This document shows, piece by piece, positions 21,891 through 34,028 of a stretch of 64,000 nucleotides of DNA; position 1 is the stretch's first letter; each line of letters begins with the position of its first letter. Source of the stretch: Adineta vaga (taxonomy: Eukaryota > Rotifera); contig CP075492.1 in NCBI GenBank assembly GCA_021613535.1, positions 10,726,001-10,790,000 on the forward strand. Direction: 5' to 3'. A program made the position numbers and the translations under genes. The notes beneath the pieces were generated by a model. The model was not told the origin of the DNA. It saw only the letters and a list, made by a program, of their open reading frames with translations, and ran no database searches.

Positions 21891-23097
21891 TTATTGATTA
21901 GTAAAAAATGCATGTTGTAATAGTTGTTCAGCATTCGGACGACGGGCAGGATTGACTTGTAAACATTGTTTAAGTACATCACGTAAATTAGGATTTGCTG
22001 TTGGTGGAATTGCTGGCGTATGTTTTAATCGAGCTATATATGACATTTTATCATAATTATCTTGAACATGTTCGAATGGTCGATAGCCGAAGATCATTTC
22101 GAATAGAAGAACACCTAAGAAGTATGTACTATGTTTGATTTTCGGTAAAAAGAAAAGAGTGAAAATACGAACCAAGTGCCCATATATCTGATGCACGTCC
22201 TTGATGAGAATATTGACCATTTTGTATTTGACATACTTCAGGTGGCATATATTCAGGTGTACCTTTGAATATGTTAGAAGAATTTTACATTAGTAGAAAA
22301 ATTATTCAAATAGTTCCACCTGCAAATGGTCTTAGTACAGATGTTTGATTTTGTGGTAATCGAAATGAAAGACCTAAATCAATAATACGAAGGTGACCAC
22401 CTTGTGTCAATATGAAATTTTCTGGTTTAATATCTAAAAGAACAACAAAGATTCATATCGACAGTAAACTTTCATTCGTTACCTGAATGAACAATTCCAT
22501 TTCGATGAAGTAATGCAACTGCTTCAACCATTTGTTGCCAATAATATTTCGCTTGTGGAACACTCATTTTTTTCTCATTGGGTGGTGCTTGTAATGGTAA
22601 GAGGAAACGAAAATCATGTCCCGTTTCCATAACAATTTTACCCGTTTGAGATTTACTATCGAATTCATGATTATAAACTCGTATAACATACGGATTACGT
22701 GGTTGTAATTTCGTTAAATAACGAATTTCTTTGAAGAACATTTTCGAATGTCCATGACTATCGATTGAATCAAGATTTTGTACAACTTTAATAGCAACTG
22801 ATTGAGTTGTTCGAGGATCGTACGCAGCATAAACTCGACTATGGAGTCCTTCGCCTAATAAACGTACGATTGTATATGGTGTACCATTGACAAAAAGAGT
22901 TGTTGCATGTGATTTGGAATTAACTAATGGAGCTGATGGAGATGTTTGTAAAGGATGATTCCAATTCACTGGAGCTGGTAGCGCTAAAATGAAAAAAGTA
23001 TTGTTTAGTTTTATCTTTGAATAGAAAGAATCTTACTGGCATCACATGTTGGTTTGTAGTTGGCCGGAAACGGTCGAAATGCATAGGCGACTTTCAT
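21891..23097 (-). CDS. TTK: TTK/Mps1-like dual-specificity protein kinase
   Basis: A compact kinase domain resembling the spindle-checkpoint kinase Mps1. Exon 1 is MKVAYAFRPFPANYKP. Then come FVNGTPYTIVRLLGEG (the VNGxxYxI entry is typical of TTK), VAIKVVQNLD (catalytic Lys), VMETGHDF hinge, HRNGIVHSDIKPENFIL (HxD with Asp completed across the intron), IIDLGLSF in place of DFG, and EYMPPEVCQ for the APE motif. It ends LRDVLKQCLQVNPARRPNAEQLL. Four short introns; one uses a GTTCG donor. The TPR-bearing N-terminus of vertebrate TTK is absent, so the protein is little more than the kinase domain. TTK is the best family guess; another Mps1-like kinase paralogue is possible. Confidence 0.7.
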
Positions 23098-23973
23098 CGT
23101 TGGATAAGAGGTTCTTCTCTATGATATGATCATATACGATGAGAAAGACATATCAATGTATAATCAAATATAGTTTTGTCCTTCTCGTTTCTCATTTTCT
23201 CTTATCCACCTTCAAATACAAACGTTTGCGTCTTCCTTCTACTCTTTTGTTAACACTGTCTAAGGTTAGATATCAATTGGGCGACGATGAACTATTGTAT
23301 TCTGAACTGGATTCAAGGCCAAGGTTTCTTTTTTCTTTTCTCTTTTTTCTCACTAAATAATACCGTCACACGTCTTACCTCTAATACTCTAAAGAAAAAT
23401 CGACATGTCAAATAATATGTTGATTACCCATTTGAACAGCTTGTCGCCGTTATTCATTCAAAATATTGTTATCAACCATCCTCGCATACGAATATATCCT
23501 ATGCTTGTTACATGCTTGATTGATGTTTGTGTCGTGTATATATATATAGCTAGCAAATGCTGATCCAATGTTCGTCGTCTTCTCTCTCTCTCTTTCTTTT
23601 CTCTTTATTGCATTCAATTTACGTAAGATGAAAACGACAATATAACGCTGTGCGAACACTTCATGCATCATTTTCTCTTTTTTTTCTATATTCAGTATAT
23701 ACGTATGTATGTTGATAAAACTTGATTTCATACGATTGATAATCATTTTGACAAAAAATGAAAATCTTTTCATATTGACCTCACTACCTACTATGAATGG
23801 ATTATTTTCGAATTCTTCATCGCTCTTTATTTAATTATAGTTTGATGAAAAAAGAAAGCAGAAAAGTACATAAAAATATGTTATTAAATATGTCTATATG
23901 AATTCATTTTGATTGGATAAAAGAGAAAGTATAATCAGGTAGTGTGCGTCTATGTCATATCAAACTTTGTCTT
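23098..23973. other. intergenic, no gene seen
   Basis: Spacer between the TTK-like start and the CCDC81 stop, both minus strand. It has CT-rich and AT-rich tracts and no supported ORF. Confidence 0.45.
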
Positions 23974-26900
23974 TTAAACCATAATACGTGCACCGGGTAT
24001 ATAACGTGTATCCTTCCAAATATTTGATTTACCGAAATTATCCAAAGTTCGTTGACATTGAGCACATCGTTTATATTGATCACATTGTTCATGAACAAGA
24101 ATACCTTGTGGAGCTTTTAAATGCATTTTTTCATCTTCATCGCGTTGATGTTTTTCATCCATAGCATCGATCCAATCAGCTTCAAGATTCTTACGAATTT
24201 TCATATCACGACGATGTCGTTCACGACGTTCAGATATTAGACTAAAATAAATAAATTTTATACTTCCAACTTTAAGTAGAATAATCGATCAAGATTCATA
24301 CTCTTCTTTCATAACATCTAATGCTTTCAATTCATATTCTTGTTCTTGTATTTGTTTCAATAATTGTTGTCGTTGTCGTTGTTCAATAAGGTCTTTCTGT
24401 TGACGAACGATATCCATTGCATGAAGACGACGTTCTTGTAATTTTTCAGTAGACATATCATTAAGACCAAAGAGAGTAACATCAGGTTGATCAGGCACTT
24501 CTTGAGGTTTACTACGAATCTATTTTTTTTTGAATTGCAAAACTACTTTGAATCATTTCAAACTCTAAAACGAAGAAATTCACCTGATTGATTAGAACAC
24601 TCTTTAATTGTTCTTGTTGAAGACGTTTATTTCGCATATAACTTTCTCGTTCTTGAGCCAATCTAAACAAAAACAAATATGTGTAAGTTAAATGAAAGTT
24701 GTTTGATGCGTTCGATTAACATACGATTCAGCTAATTGTATTTGTTCGAGACGTTCAGTAAAATCTTTATCTAATTTTTCTGCACGTTGTTCTTCGTGTC
24801 GCCATTTCATTTGTGCTTCGATTTGTCGAGCAAAATCCTGTTGCTTAAGATAACTAGGAGGTGTACGAAGACGTTTTCGAAAAATAATTGAACGCTAAAA
24901 GAAGTATACAAAGAATAGATGATCACTTTTTTGAACTTTCAAAACGAAATTCTTACTGGTATTTCAAGTTCTTGCGATCGATCGAATTTCTTCGCTCGTG
25001 TTGCTTCAGCAATGCCCAAATTGTACTAGAAATACAATGTTTACTCTTAGATTTGATAGACAATTTAATAACTTACAGCTGCAACTTTTTGTCGCTCCTC
25101 TCGAGCTGCTTTCAATGCTTCCTGAAAATAAAATAAAACATGATATATCAATTGCAAGATTTTCAAACGAATTTACATCTTGTTTCTTTTGTTCTTCCAT
25201 ATCTTTATTATCTCGATATTGATTAAGAAGTTTATCTTCTTCAGCTTCTCGTATACGTCTTTCTTCTTGTAAATAAACTGGTATATTAAGTTTAGCGCGT
25301 CGATGGCATAGACGACACATATCTTGACCAACACCAAAATGACCACATGATGTCATATGTGGCGAATCACTAGCGATCGAATAAGAGAGACGTCGTGATT
25401 CTGAACGGGGTACACTATACGATGGCATATCTTCGTTTCTGGAACGAGATGCAACAGAACTTGGTCGTGGAAATCTAAAGAAATGAGAATAAAAATCATC
25501 ATGTTACCAGCAGAAAAATGAGCAAGAAAGAATAGAATTTCATAAAGCAGCAAGAGAATTTGTATTAATTGCTTACGATCATATAATTGTGAATTGTCTT
25601 CGTACAAACTATGAAGAATATACTTATTTTAGATCGATGAATCTATGATGCAGTCTTGCACTCAAATGAATTTATTTTGATAGTTCCAATTTGAACTATA
25701 TTTTGCATCTTTCTATGACTTTTATAACGATCAATCTATCAAAAAATTTTGATTGTCATCTGTTATAGTTCACTGTCAATCTTTCAACAGTCACTCTTTT
25801 ATTCTTAAGAATGAATGACTTGATAGAAAACTTCAATGCATCATTTCCTTTCTTCTATTATTTATATACATGCAATGAAATTATTTTTTTCTAAAAGTCC
25901 TTCATTACTGACATATCAGATGGATGTATTATTTTTTGTTTCCTTAACAACTGAAATTATTTTGACAGATTTAAACTACGTTTGAACTTACATAGGTGCT
26001 GGTAATTGTCAGGTTCTGTTTGATACATTGATATTGATCGTTGTAGTGGAGTGGGTGTTCTTGACGATTTCTTTTTCGTTGCTGCTGCTGCTGTTGTTGG
26101 TCGTGCGGGTACTGATGGTTGAATAAGATCAGCCGAAGAAAAAAGCGATGCAATTGGAATAACTGATTCTTGTGTGTTTCCTCGACCAGTTGTTTTGACA
26201 ACATGTGGGTTATGTTTTGTTGGTTCTAAGATAGGATTAGATAGAATTGAATTATTCGAGTAACCATATCTTCCAACAGAAGTTTTACATCGACCAAATT
26301 TTTTATTGAACATACTCTTCTCTGACATTTCATTTAAGTAATATGAAAGGAACTATTTAGATTCTCTCCTTTTTTCTTCTTCTTATTCTCTCCGTTCTTT
26401 AGTAACAAACGAATGAGTCTTTTCTTTTCTCTGCCGAACAACAGATGCTAAACAGAGCTTAATTTACATTCTTTTCCTCGTCGTCATTTAATAAATGATA
26501 TTGAGAATAGAAAATCAAATATATGCATTAAAAAAAATCACATTGTTCATATATCACTAACTAATTACATAGAAACAGAAAACGTTTCTTTACCTTGTTG
26601 TGATCCCTCTTGTCTAGCAGTATTTTGTTGTTGTTCATCTTCATTTTGATTCTCTTCTTGAATAACTTGCATTGTTAGATTACCAACACGACTATTAAGT
26701 CTATAGAAATATTTAAAACAAAGTTTAATAACTATCCACAATACGATTTATTTCGCTAATCAATTGGATACGTACCGGGGAAGAACAACATTTGAAGCTG
26801 TTGGTGGTCTACCAGCTTCTCGAGCCGACATGACTGAATCACATGTTTGTGGTCTCTAAATGAATACAAAATAATTTTCAGACAAAATTTGATGTTCCAA

Positions 26901-28213
26901 CTACTTACATTGCACATATTGTCAATAATATGTTTCCCATTTTCATCCACAGTACTTACAAAATCTTTAAAGAATCTCATTTTAACTTTTCCATCTCGGA
27001 TTTGTAATTTTCCAATATGTGAAAATGTAAATTCGACATTACGTTGTGCAGCTATCGAACGATTGAATATTTGAAGAACATGTTTAACACAAAGATCAAT
27101 TTGATCACGTGTATAAACGGATTGTGTTTGAATATAAAAATAATTTAATGGATGAACTGGTATTGAACCATTAACAGGATATTGTGTTGTTTTTAAACCA
27201 TGAGTTTGAGCAATTTTTTCCGAGAAAATAAAAACTGGTCGTTGAAGAAGTAAATATTTATTATTTCCAACATCAACACGTTTATGTATAAAACTAAATG
27301 TACCAAATCCCGGAATAGAAATACCCTTAACAAATCCATATTCACATAGAATCTATTGATACATATTAATGAATAATCTTACTTTCGATTGTTTCATATA
27401 GGATTCAATATAGGCCGATATAGCATCCCAGATTTTAACAACATCTAGGAGAAAGAAAAGCAAAAGAAGTTTTTTTTATTCAATTGCTTATCGTTTGTTT
27501 ATTTAACGAATGATTTATAAAAATAATGTAGCATACTTTCAATAAAGTATGTTTAAACGTTCGTATTGAAGGGGAAAAAAAACAACAACAACATCAATAA
27601 GAAAGAATCTATTTATCATTTCTAAATACATTTCGGTATTCAAAGAATAAAAGCAATAGGGATAGAATTGTTAAATTTTCTTCCTTCTTTTACTCGAACA
27701 AAAAGCATTCGTCTGCAAAATATAAAGTGATTATTTGACTGGAAGTAATGAAAAGAATATATATATATATACATTCAATATTTCATCAGTAACAATGCTT
27801 GTCTCTCTCATATGTTCAGTTATGAATATGTTAAACCTTTGAGAAAAATCATTAATAAATGAGATTTATAGAATTTGTTTGGAAAGAATAATAAAAGATG
27901 CATAACAAAACATATATGTTTGAAGCATCGTAGCGGATCACTTGTTACAATCAAAATTAGACTAGATTTTCTCTATCAATTGTTACTTTCTTTCATACAA
28001 ATTCAAAAGAAAGAAGATTCTCGTCTTATGAAAGCTTCCTGCCAGATCAATAATACAATGAGTTTTATCTATATAAGCTGTCAGATCTGTATTTTTTCTG
28101 AATAGAAGTAATGTTGGCTTACCATCATCTGTCAAATTAGCAATTGAAGCCGTTGTTTGCTGTTGTTTATTTCCATGTAAATTTTGTGATAATTTATTTA
28201 TATTATCCGTCAT
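23974..28213 (-). CDS. CCDC81: CCDC81 (HU-domain coiled-coil centrosomal/ciliary protein)
   Basis: The N-terminus MTDNINKLSQ leads into the CCDC81-type HU domains: VVKIWDAISAYIESYM, GISIPGFGTFSFIHKR, LLLQRPVFIFSEKIAQTHGLK, then the second HU with VEFTFSHIGKLQIRDGKVKMRFFKDF. After a Ser/Gln-rich linker come MCRLCHRRAKLNIPVYLQEE, long coiled coils, and the signature tail DQYKRCAQCQRTLDNFGKSNIW to PGARIMV. This order matches vertebrate CCDC81 closely. Intron 1 is long (27445-28122); intron 2 is only 30 nt (27353-27382). The short exon near 25579-25610 does not keep phase with its neighbours as I splice it, so exon structure there is uncertain. It is divergent with CSNK1G, with a candidate X-box 81 bp upstream. 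Confidence 0.88.
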
Positions 28214-28574
28214 AATTCGAATTTAGGCACTGAAAATTCTTCACAAAAATACTTTCTCGTTGTTTCTCTCATTTACACTTTCAATGATCAAATGTTGCTT
28301 AGCATCATATTCAATTATTCACATAGATGTCGTTAATACAGAAGGAAAAAAACAAGATAACTCCATCTATTTCTATCCTTCTTAACAAAGATGTATCAAT
28401 GGTCCATAAGATTCAATCATTGATTAGTCGAGTATCATCTCATTCTTAGATTCATAATCAAAAAAAACCATATCACTTTCAATGTTTACATTTCGTTATT
28501 GTGATTTCGTTTGACAATTCGATTATTTTGTTCTATTCTTCAGACTACATGGTATCATCCATTTTGTTGATTGT
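28214..28574. other. divergent promoter region of CCDC81 and CSNK1G
   Basis: A 361-bp head-to-head spacer containing the X-box-like element at 28294-28306, nearer the CCDC81 start. Nothing else recognisable. Confidence 0.5.
28294..28306. promoter_or_regulatory. candidate RFX X-box upstream of CCDC81
   Basis: GTTGCT-T-AGCATC on the plus strand, or GATGCT-A-AGCAAC on the gene strand, is an inverted repeat with one mismatch to the X-box half-site pair, 81 bp upstream of the CCDC81 ATG. The spacer is 1 nt, as in the NPHP1 element. Weaker than the DYNC2LI1/MOK element. Confidence 0.4.
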
Positions 28575-31011
28575 ATGACGATAAAAATGGATGAAAATGA
28601 AACAATAAACCTTACTAATGCTAATTCAAAACAACCGACTGTTGGCCCACCAGTATCAACAATATCACTTGTGCCAAGTGACATTCGTACCGGAGGCCGT
28701 GGGCCAGGTTTAGCTTCAACAACAGTTGAAAAATCTAATGAAACATCAACATCAGCTACAGCTACAAGCAGTTCCGGTCCAAATGCTATGCTTATGGTTG
28801 GACCTAATTTTCGTGTTGGAAAACGAATAGGCGCTGGTAATTTCGGAGAAATTCGATTAGGAAAAAATTTGTATAATAATGAACATGTTGCGATCAAACT
28901 AGTAAGTTAATTGTTATAAATGAATTCGAGAAAGTAAATAATCTTCGTCACAGGAACCAATGAAATCTCGTGCTCCACAACTTCATCTTGAATATCGATT
29001 TTATCGACAACTTGGCACTTGTGGTTTGTTTCTATTAAAACAATTTATTTCATAGGAAATTGATTATTTTCTATAGAGGGTGTGCCACAAGTACATTATT
29101 TTGGACCATGTGGAAAATACAATGCATTAGTTGTGGAATTACTTGGCCCATCACTTGAAGATTTATTTGATAATTGCGATCGTAAATTCTCCTTGAAAAC
29201 TGTTCTGATGATAGCCATTCAATTGGTATGAGAAAAAAATATCATAGAATCTATCGTTCAATGAATTTGATTATTCTTTAGATTTCTCGAATGGAATATG
29301 TTCATTCGAAAAATTTAATTTATCGCGAGTAAGTTTTATGAAAATGAAATTTTTGATGAAAAAAAAACCGAAAATTTATTTCCAGTGTTAAACCTGAGAA
29401 TTTCCTTATTGGACGTTCATCAACACGTAAACAGCATTTGATACATATTATTGATTTTGGATTAGCAAAAGAATATATCGATCCAGATACGGGTCGACAT
29501 ATTCCATTTCGTGAACATAAAAGTTTAACTGGTTTGTTAAAGAATTGAAAAGGGAAAACTAAATTATATGTATCGGAATTTCCTTTAGGAACCGCCAGAT
29601 ATATGAGTATTAATACTCATCTGGGAAAAGGTGAAGTTCATATTTGAAAATAAAATTTGCAGTTCTTTTTATTCGTCTGTTATAGAACAAAGCCGTCGAG
29701 ATGATTTAGAAGCATTGGGGCATATGTTTATGTATTTTTTACGTGGCAGTTTGCCGGTATAGTTTCTTTATTTCATATTTGAAATCAATCAGTCATTGTT
29801 GATTTTTAATTTCAGTGGCAAGGCCTAAAAGCTGAAACATTAAAAGAACGTTATCAAAAAATAGGTGATACAAAACGAGCCACACATATTGATGTTTTAT
29901 GCCAAAATCATCCTGGTATGATTATTAATAACAAAACAAAAAAAGAAATATTTCTCAAACAAATACGTTTCTTTTTATCTTATTCTAGAAGAATTCGCTA
30001 AATATTTAAAATATGTACGAAATCTAGATTTCTTCGAAACTCCAAATGTAAGAAATAATTTGATTAATTTCGAAAAATCATTTGCTATAATATTTTCTTT
30101 TCTAGTACGAATATTTAAGAAAACTATTTAAAGATCTTATGGATGCAAGAAATTATGTATGTGATTATAATTTTGATTGGGTAGAAAAAATGCAAAAATT
30201 AACAAATCGAGTATGAAAATCTATTGTTTACAGAATTCTTTCATCATTGTTTGATTTAGCCGCCTCCAAATATTTCTCAATATCCAACGTCAACTCAACC
30301 GGAAATACCATCTAGTCCAGCTGTTCGACAAACTAGTAAAGTAAGTAAAACATCTTATCTAAAAAATGGATTTGATTTCGAAAAGAGAAATTCAATTGAA
30401 TTTTCCCTTCCCTCTCAGACGGGCCAAAATGGTTCAGAATTTTTAAATGTGCATCCTTCACCATCGACTGAGCAAGTACACGGATCAATCCAGGTATTTA
30501 ATTATCTCTTCGTCTGTAGTCCCGTACCTTTAGAATGAATGCGTAGTGTCTTCTTTTGATTAAACTACGTTGAAAAGTCTTTAATAGTAATAGAAAATTT
30601 ATTGTCCTTTTTTGTTTGTTTTTACTTTAGCCGACCAATGCACCTGATGAAGATACTGGTCGAGAACATGCACGTATTATTATACCATCATCTCCGCCAA
30701 ATGTTGATGTTATTAGTGATACAAAGTAAGTGATTCTTCTTCTTTTTCTATGTTTTTTTTATAAGAAGACGACAAAAATGCATTGTTTTAGTCAAAAGAA
30801 TATCTTTTTTAATGATGATTATTCGACTAGGAAAGTGTAAGATTGAATTCCAAGATTCTTCTTTCTACTTAGATTCACTTCTTCTTCTTATTATTTTTCT
30901 TTCCAAATTGAAATGAACATAGAATCAATATTTCTTTCTTGTCTTTCTAGGTGTTGTTGTTTTTTTAATCGTCGTACAAGACATGCAAATAACAAACAAA
31001 CAAGGAAATAA
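28575..31011 (+). CDS. CSNK1G: Casein kinase I, gamma isoform
   Basis: Membrane-anchored Ser/Thr kinase that phosphorylates LRP5/6 in Wnt signalling and other membrane substrates. A low-complexity N-terminus precedes [25 protein letters not shown] (Gly loop), VAIKLEPM (Lys), PSLEDLFD, the catalytic loop [25 protein letters not shown], and the CK1 signature [26 protein letters not shown] in place of [20 protein letters not shown] follows. The last exon encodes [17 protein letters not shown], the Cys-rich palmitoylation site followed by basic residues that marks the gamma subclass. About ten introns, most near 50-70 nt. Two ATGs are available at the start (28575 and 28587). Confidence 0.93.
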
Positions 31012-32435
31012 TATCATCAAAAATGGCATCAATTGTTTCAGAACAGTTTAACACATCAAATATGACGTGTAAGTGATGAGAAATGCACCTTGTTTTCTAT
31101 TGAGAAAGAAAAAAAGGTTAGAAGAAGTCATGCTAAGAACAAAACAATTATTCCAATGAATAAACAGCAAGACCGTATGGTACTGTTCTTTCATAGACGT
31201 GAAGATCAAATATCGACACATCACTTCAGGCTATATTGATCTTAGGCAAGGAGAAGTTTTGATTCATATGTCTTGATGAAAGTTTAATGGAAAGGTTAAT
31301 CTTTTTCTTGCTGAGAAGTCGAACAACTTAAGTGTCTAAAGAAGAATAAGTTAAGAAAAAAAAATGACACGCCTTTTCCTCATGTCCTCAATCATTAAGT
31401 GAAGAGTTTCGTGTCTTAGCGTTTTATCTTGGTTTCCTCATCGGATGTTGGATAATCCTTCCGGATTGAAAATAGAAAAAACATTAGTATCATCAACACT
31501 TTATTCATGATAATTATTTCGAAAATAAAATCATTCTTCATTTAAATTTTAGTGTTATCAAATCGGTTCTATATCTTTGTATCTGCTCGTTTTCTTATCT
31601 TTTCGTCCAGTGATTTTGGCGTTGGTGAAAACGATAACGACACAAAATTCACTGTTTATTCCTTCCAATCGGCACTATGGATAAATCTTGCCGTTGCTCT
31701 CTTCTTCTTCTTTTTTTGTTTGTTGTTATTGAGTGTGTGCGTGTGTACTATTGTATTTCAAATCATTTCTTTTTTTCTCTCTCGTCTCTTACTGTATCCA
31801 CCTGCTCATTGTTATAACTTTCGCTTATGCCTTGTTCTTTTCTCTTTCTATCTATTTCTCTTTCTCATTCTACTAATGTCTGTGCTTGAGCATGCTTTCG
31901 CAAGCGAAACAAAAACCAAAAAAAAAGAACAAAGAAAGATGAAATATTTTTTATTTATTATCTGAGAAAAAACAACAACAACAATTAATCACCGAATAAA
32001 TATTCTGAGAGAACAGTCTAGGTCAAATTCTATGTATATAAAAGACTGATAAGAACACATACATATTTATAAATGAGAAAAAAAAACAAATCAAATAAAA
32101 GACGATTTAGTACGCACACTGATTTTTTTCGAAACTTAAGTGTTCGAGCTTTTTTCTTCTCTTTTTTTGTCAATATCTGATGCGCGTGTGTGTGTGTGAT
32201 TTCTTCTTCGTTTTCTGTACTAATTCTTACAGACATCAACATTTTTTCTTTCTCTTTATCTTTCACTTTACGTTCGTCATATTTTCCTTTACATTATCAT
32301 TTGTTATACGCTTCTATGGTATGTGTGTGTGTGTGTGCGTGCGTGTGTATTGAGAAAATAAAGACATTAGCAGTCAAATATCAAAGAAAATACATTTTGA
32401 TTGTTGTTTTGTTTGAAGGTTACTTTGATTCAAAC
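31012..32435. other. CSNK1G 3' flank and serine racemase upstream region
   Basis: 1.4 kb without a convincing gene. Contains T-rich tracts and a GT/GC dinucleotide run at 32321-32349, about 90 bp upstream of the serine racemase ATG, plus a shorter GT run near 32185-32199. A T-rich open frame at 31552-31965 lacks an ATG start and looks like untranslated sequence. Confidence 0.45.
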
Positions 32436-33536
32436 ATGGATGATGATGAAGCACCGAGTATGGCCGAAATTCATATTGCAGCAAGTCATTTACGTTCATT
32501 ATCGCTACCAATTACACCGATTTTAACCAGTTCTACATTGAATACTTTAACGGGAAGAAATATTTATTTAAAATGTGAAAATTTTCAACGTACCGGTTCG
32601 TTTAAAAGTCGTGGTGCACTTAATGCCGTATTAAATGCAATGAAAGTTGATCCAAATGTAAAAGGTTTTGTTACACATTCATCAGGAAATCATGGACAAG
32701 CTTTATCATATGCAGCATCAATTGTCAACCGACCATGTGTTGTTGTCGTACCTCGAGGAACGCCTAAAAATAAAACAGATGCGATCGAACGTTACGGAGC
32801 AGAATTAGTTGTCTGTGAACCGACGCCAGCAAGTCGAACATCAACTTCTTTACAAATCAGTCAAGAAAGAGATTATCTTATGATACCACCGTTTGATCAT
32901 CGAGATGTTATTGCTGGTGAGATTCATTAATCTTCTGTCATGTTGTTTCTATGTATACTGTTTAGGACAAGGAACAATTGCTGTGGAACTTCTCGAACAG
33001 TTACCTAATCTTGATGCGATCTTAGTTCCAGTTAGTGGTGGTGGTTTAATTAGTGGTATTGCTCTATATGCTAAACGAATTAATCCAAATATACGAATCT
33101 ATGCTTGTGTACCCGAAGGAAAAATGTTAGAAGAATGTTTAAATGAACAGAAACGTCTATGGCCTAATCCTCCCGAGTTTCTTCAAACAAAATGTGAAGG
33201 TATTTAAAAGTTACATATTGATCTATATCTCTCATTATTCTCGTTCTTTTTTTCATATTCAAAGCTTGTCGTTTACAACAATGTGGTACACTTACTTTTC
33301 CGATCATGTGTTCCTTCATTGAAAAACAAGTATTCACAATATCAGATAAAACAATGATCGATGCTACACGATTTGCTTTTGAACAACTAAAATTAGTCGT
33401 TGAACTTGCTGCTGGTCTATCCTTAGGTGCCATACTTTCACAATCGGATCGTTTGGATTCCGATATACGTCATGTTGCTCTTATTCTTTGTGGTGGAAAT
33501 ATTGATTTGAATGAACGATTGCCTTGGCAACAGTAA
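32436..33536 (+). CDS. SRR: Serine racemase (PLP fold-type II)
   Basis: Converts L-serine to D-serine and eliminates water to pyruvate. Three exons (introns 32917-32965, 49 nt; 33200-33264, 65 nt) give 328 aa. The start MDDDEAPSM sits in a CAAACATGG context. PLP lysine is Lys57 in RTGSFKSRGALNAV, matching Lys56 of mammalian SRR. SSGNHGQALSYAA binds the cofactor ring, and VSGGGLISGIALY is the phosphate-binding glycine loop. PRGTPKNKTDAIERYGAE is also typical. The C-terminus LILCGGNIDLNE matches SRR. No ACT regulatory domain, so a racemase/dehydratase of the short type rather than biosynthetic threonine deaminase. Confidence 0.92.
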
Positions 33537-33556
33537 AATTTTGAATAATTTTGTAA

Positions 33557-34028
33557 TTATAATTCAGTGCATCTTTGAGTATTTGTTATTGTCCTAGTTG
33601 GAGATAGATGTTGATTAATAAATCGGCGAAGATAAAAAAATGAAGTCAATGAAGTATCACTTTTCCTATCATAACGTGCTTTTTCATCTTCAATACATCG
33701 TCCTGAACGAACACTTCGTTCTAGAACTCTTAAATAAGTTCTTTTATCTTGATCGACTATGGAAGATTTTCGTTCTAAATCTAAACAAGCCATATTAAGA
33801 TCAGCTTCAGCTTCATTGATTTGTTTCAATGCAGTAATATAATAAATTCGTTCTCGTCTTTTATGCAAATAGCTACAAAATAAATGGTCACATCAAAACA
33901 TTTCATATTTCAGTTACGGAAACTTACTGTAAAATTCTCGGTTGTAAAGCACAAATCACTATAAATAAACAAATTCCACAAATGGTTAATATAGTTATAG
34001 TTATAAGGATAACTGCAAAAACATCCAT
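33557..34028 (-). CDS. small single-pass membrane protein, unknown function
   Basis: Two exons with a short intron whose GTAAGT donor and TTTTGTAG acceptor join in phase (LQPRILH then YLHKRRER). The N-terminus MDVFAVILITITILTICGICLFIVICAL is one strong hydrophobic helix. The rest is a charged cytoplasmic-type helix-rich tail (INEAEADLNMACLDLERK) ending MNTQRCTEL-like. About 137 aa. It is convergent with serine racemase, ending 20 bp from its stop. I recognise no family. Splice signals, phase and the TM segment support a real gene. Confidence 0.6.

Noticed and set aside
31552-31965. 137-codon T-rich open frame
   Set aside because: No ATG start, extreme Phe/Leu content from T tracts, no splice context or family match. 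Best read as untranslated sequence.
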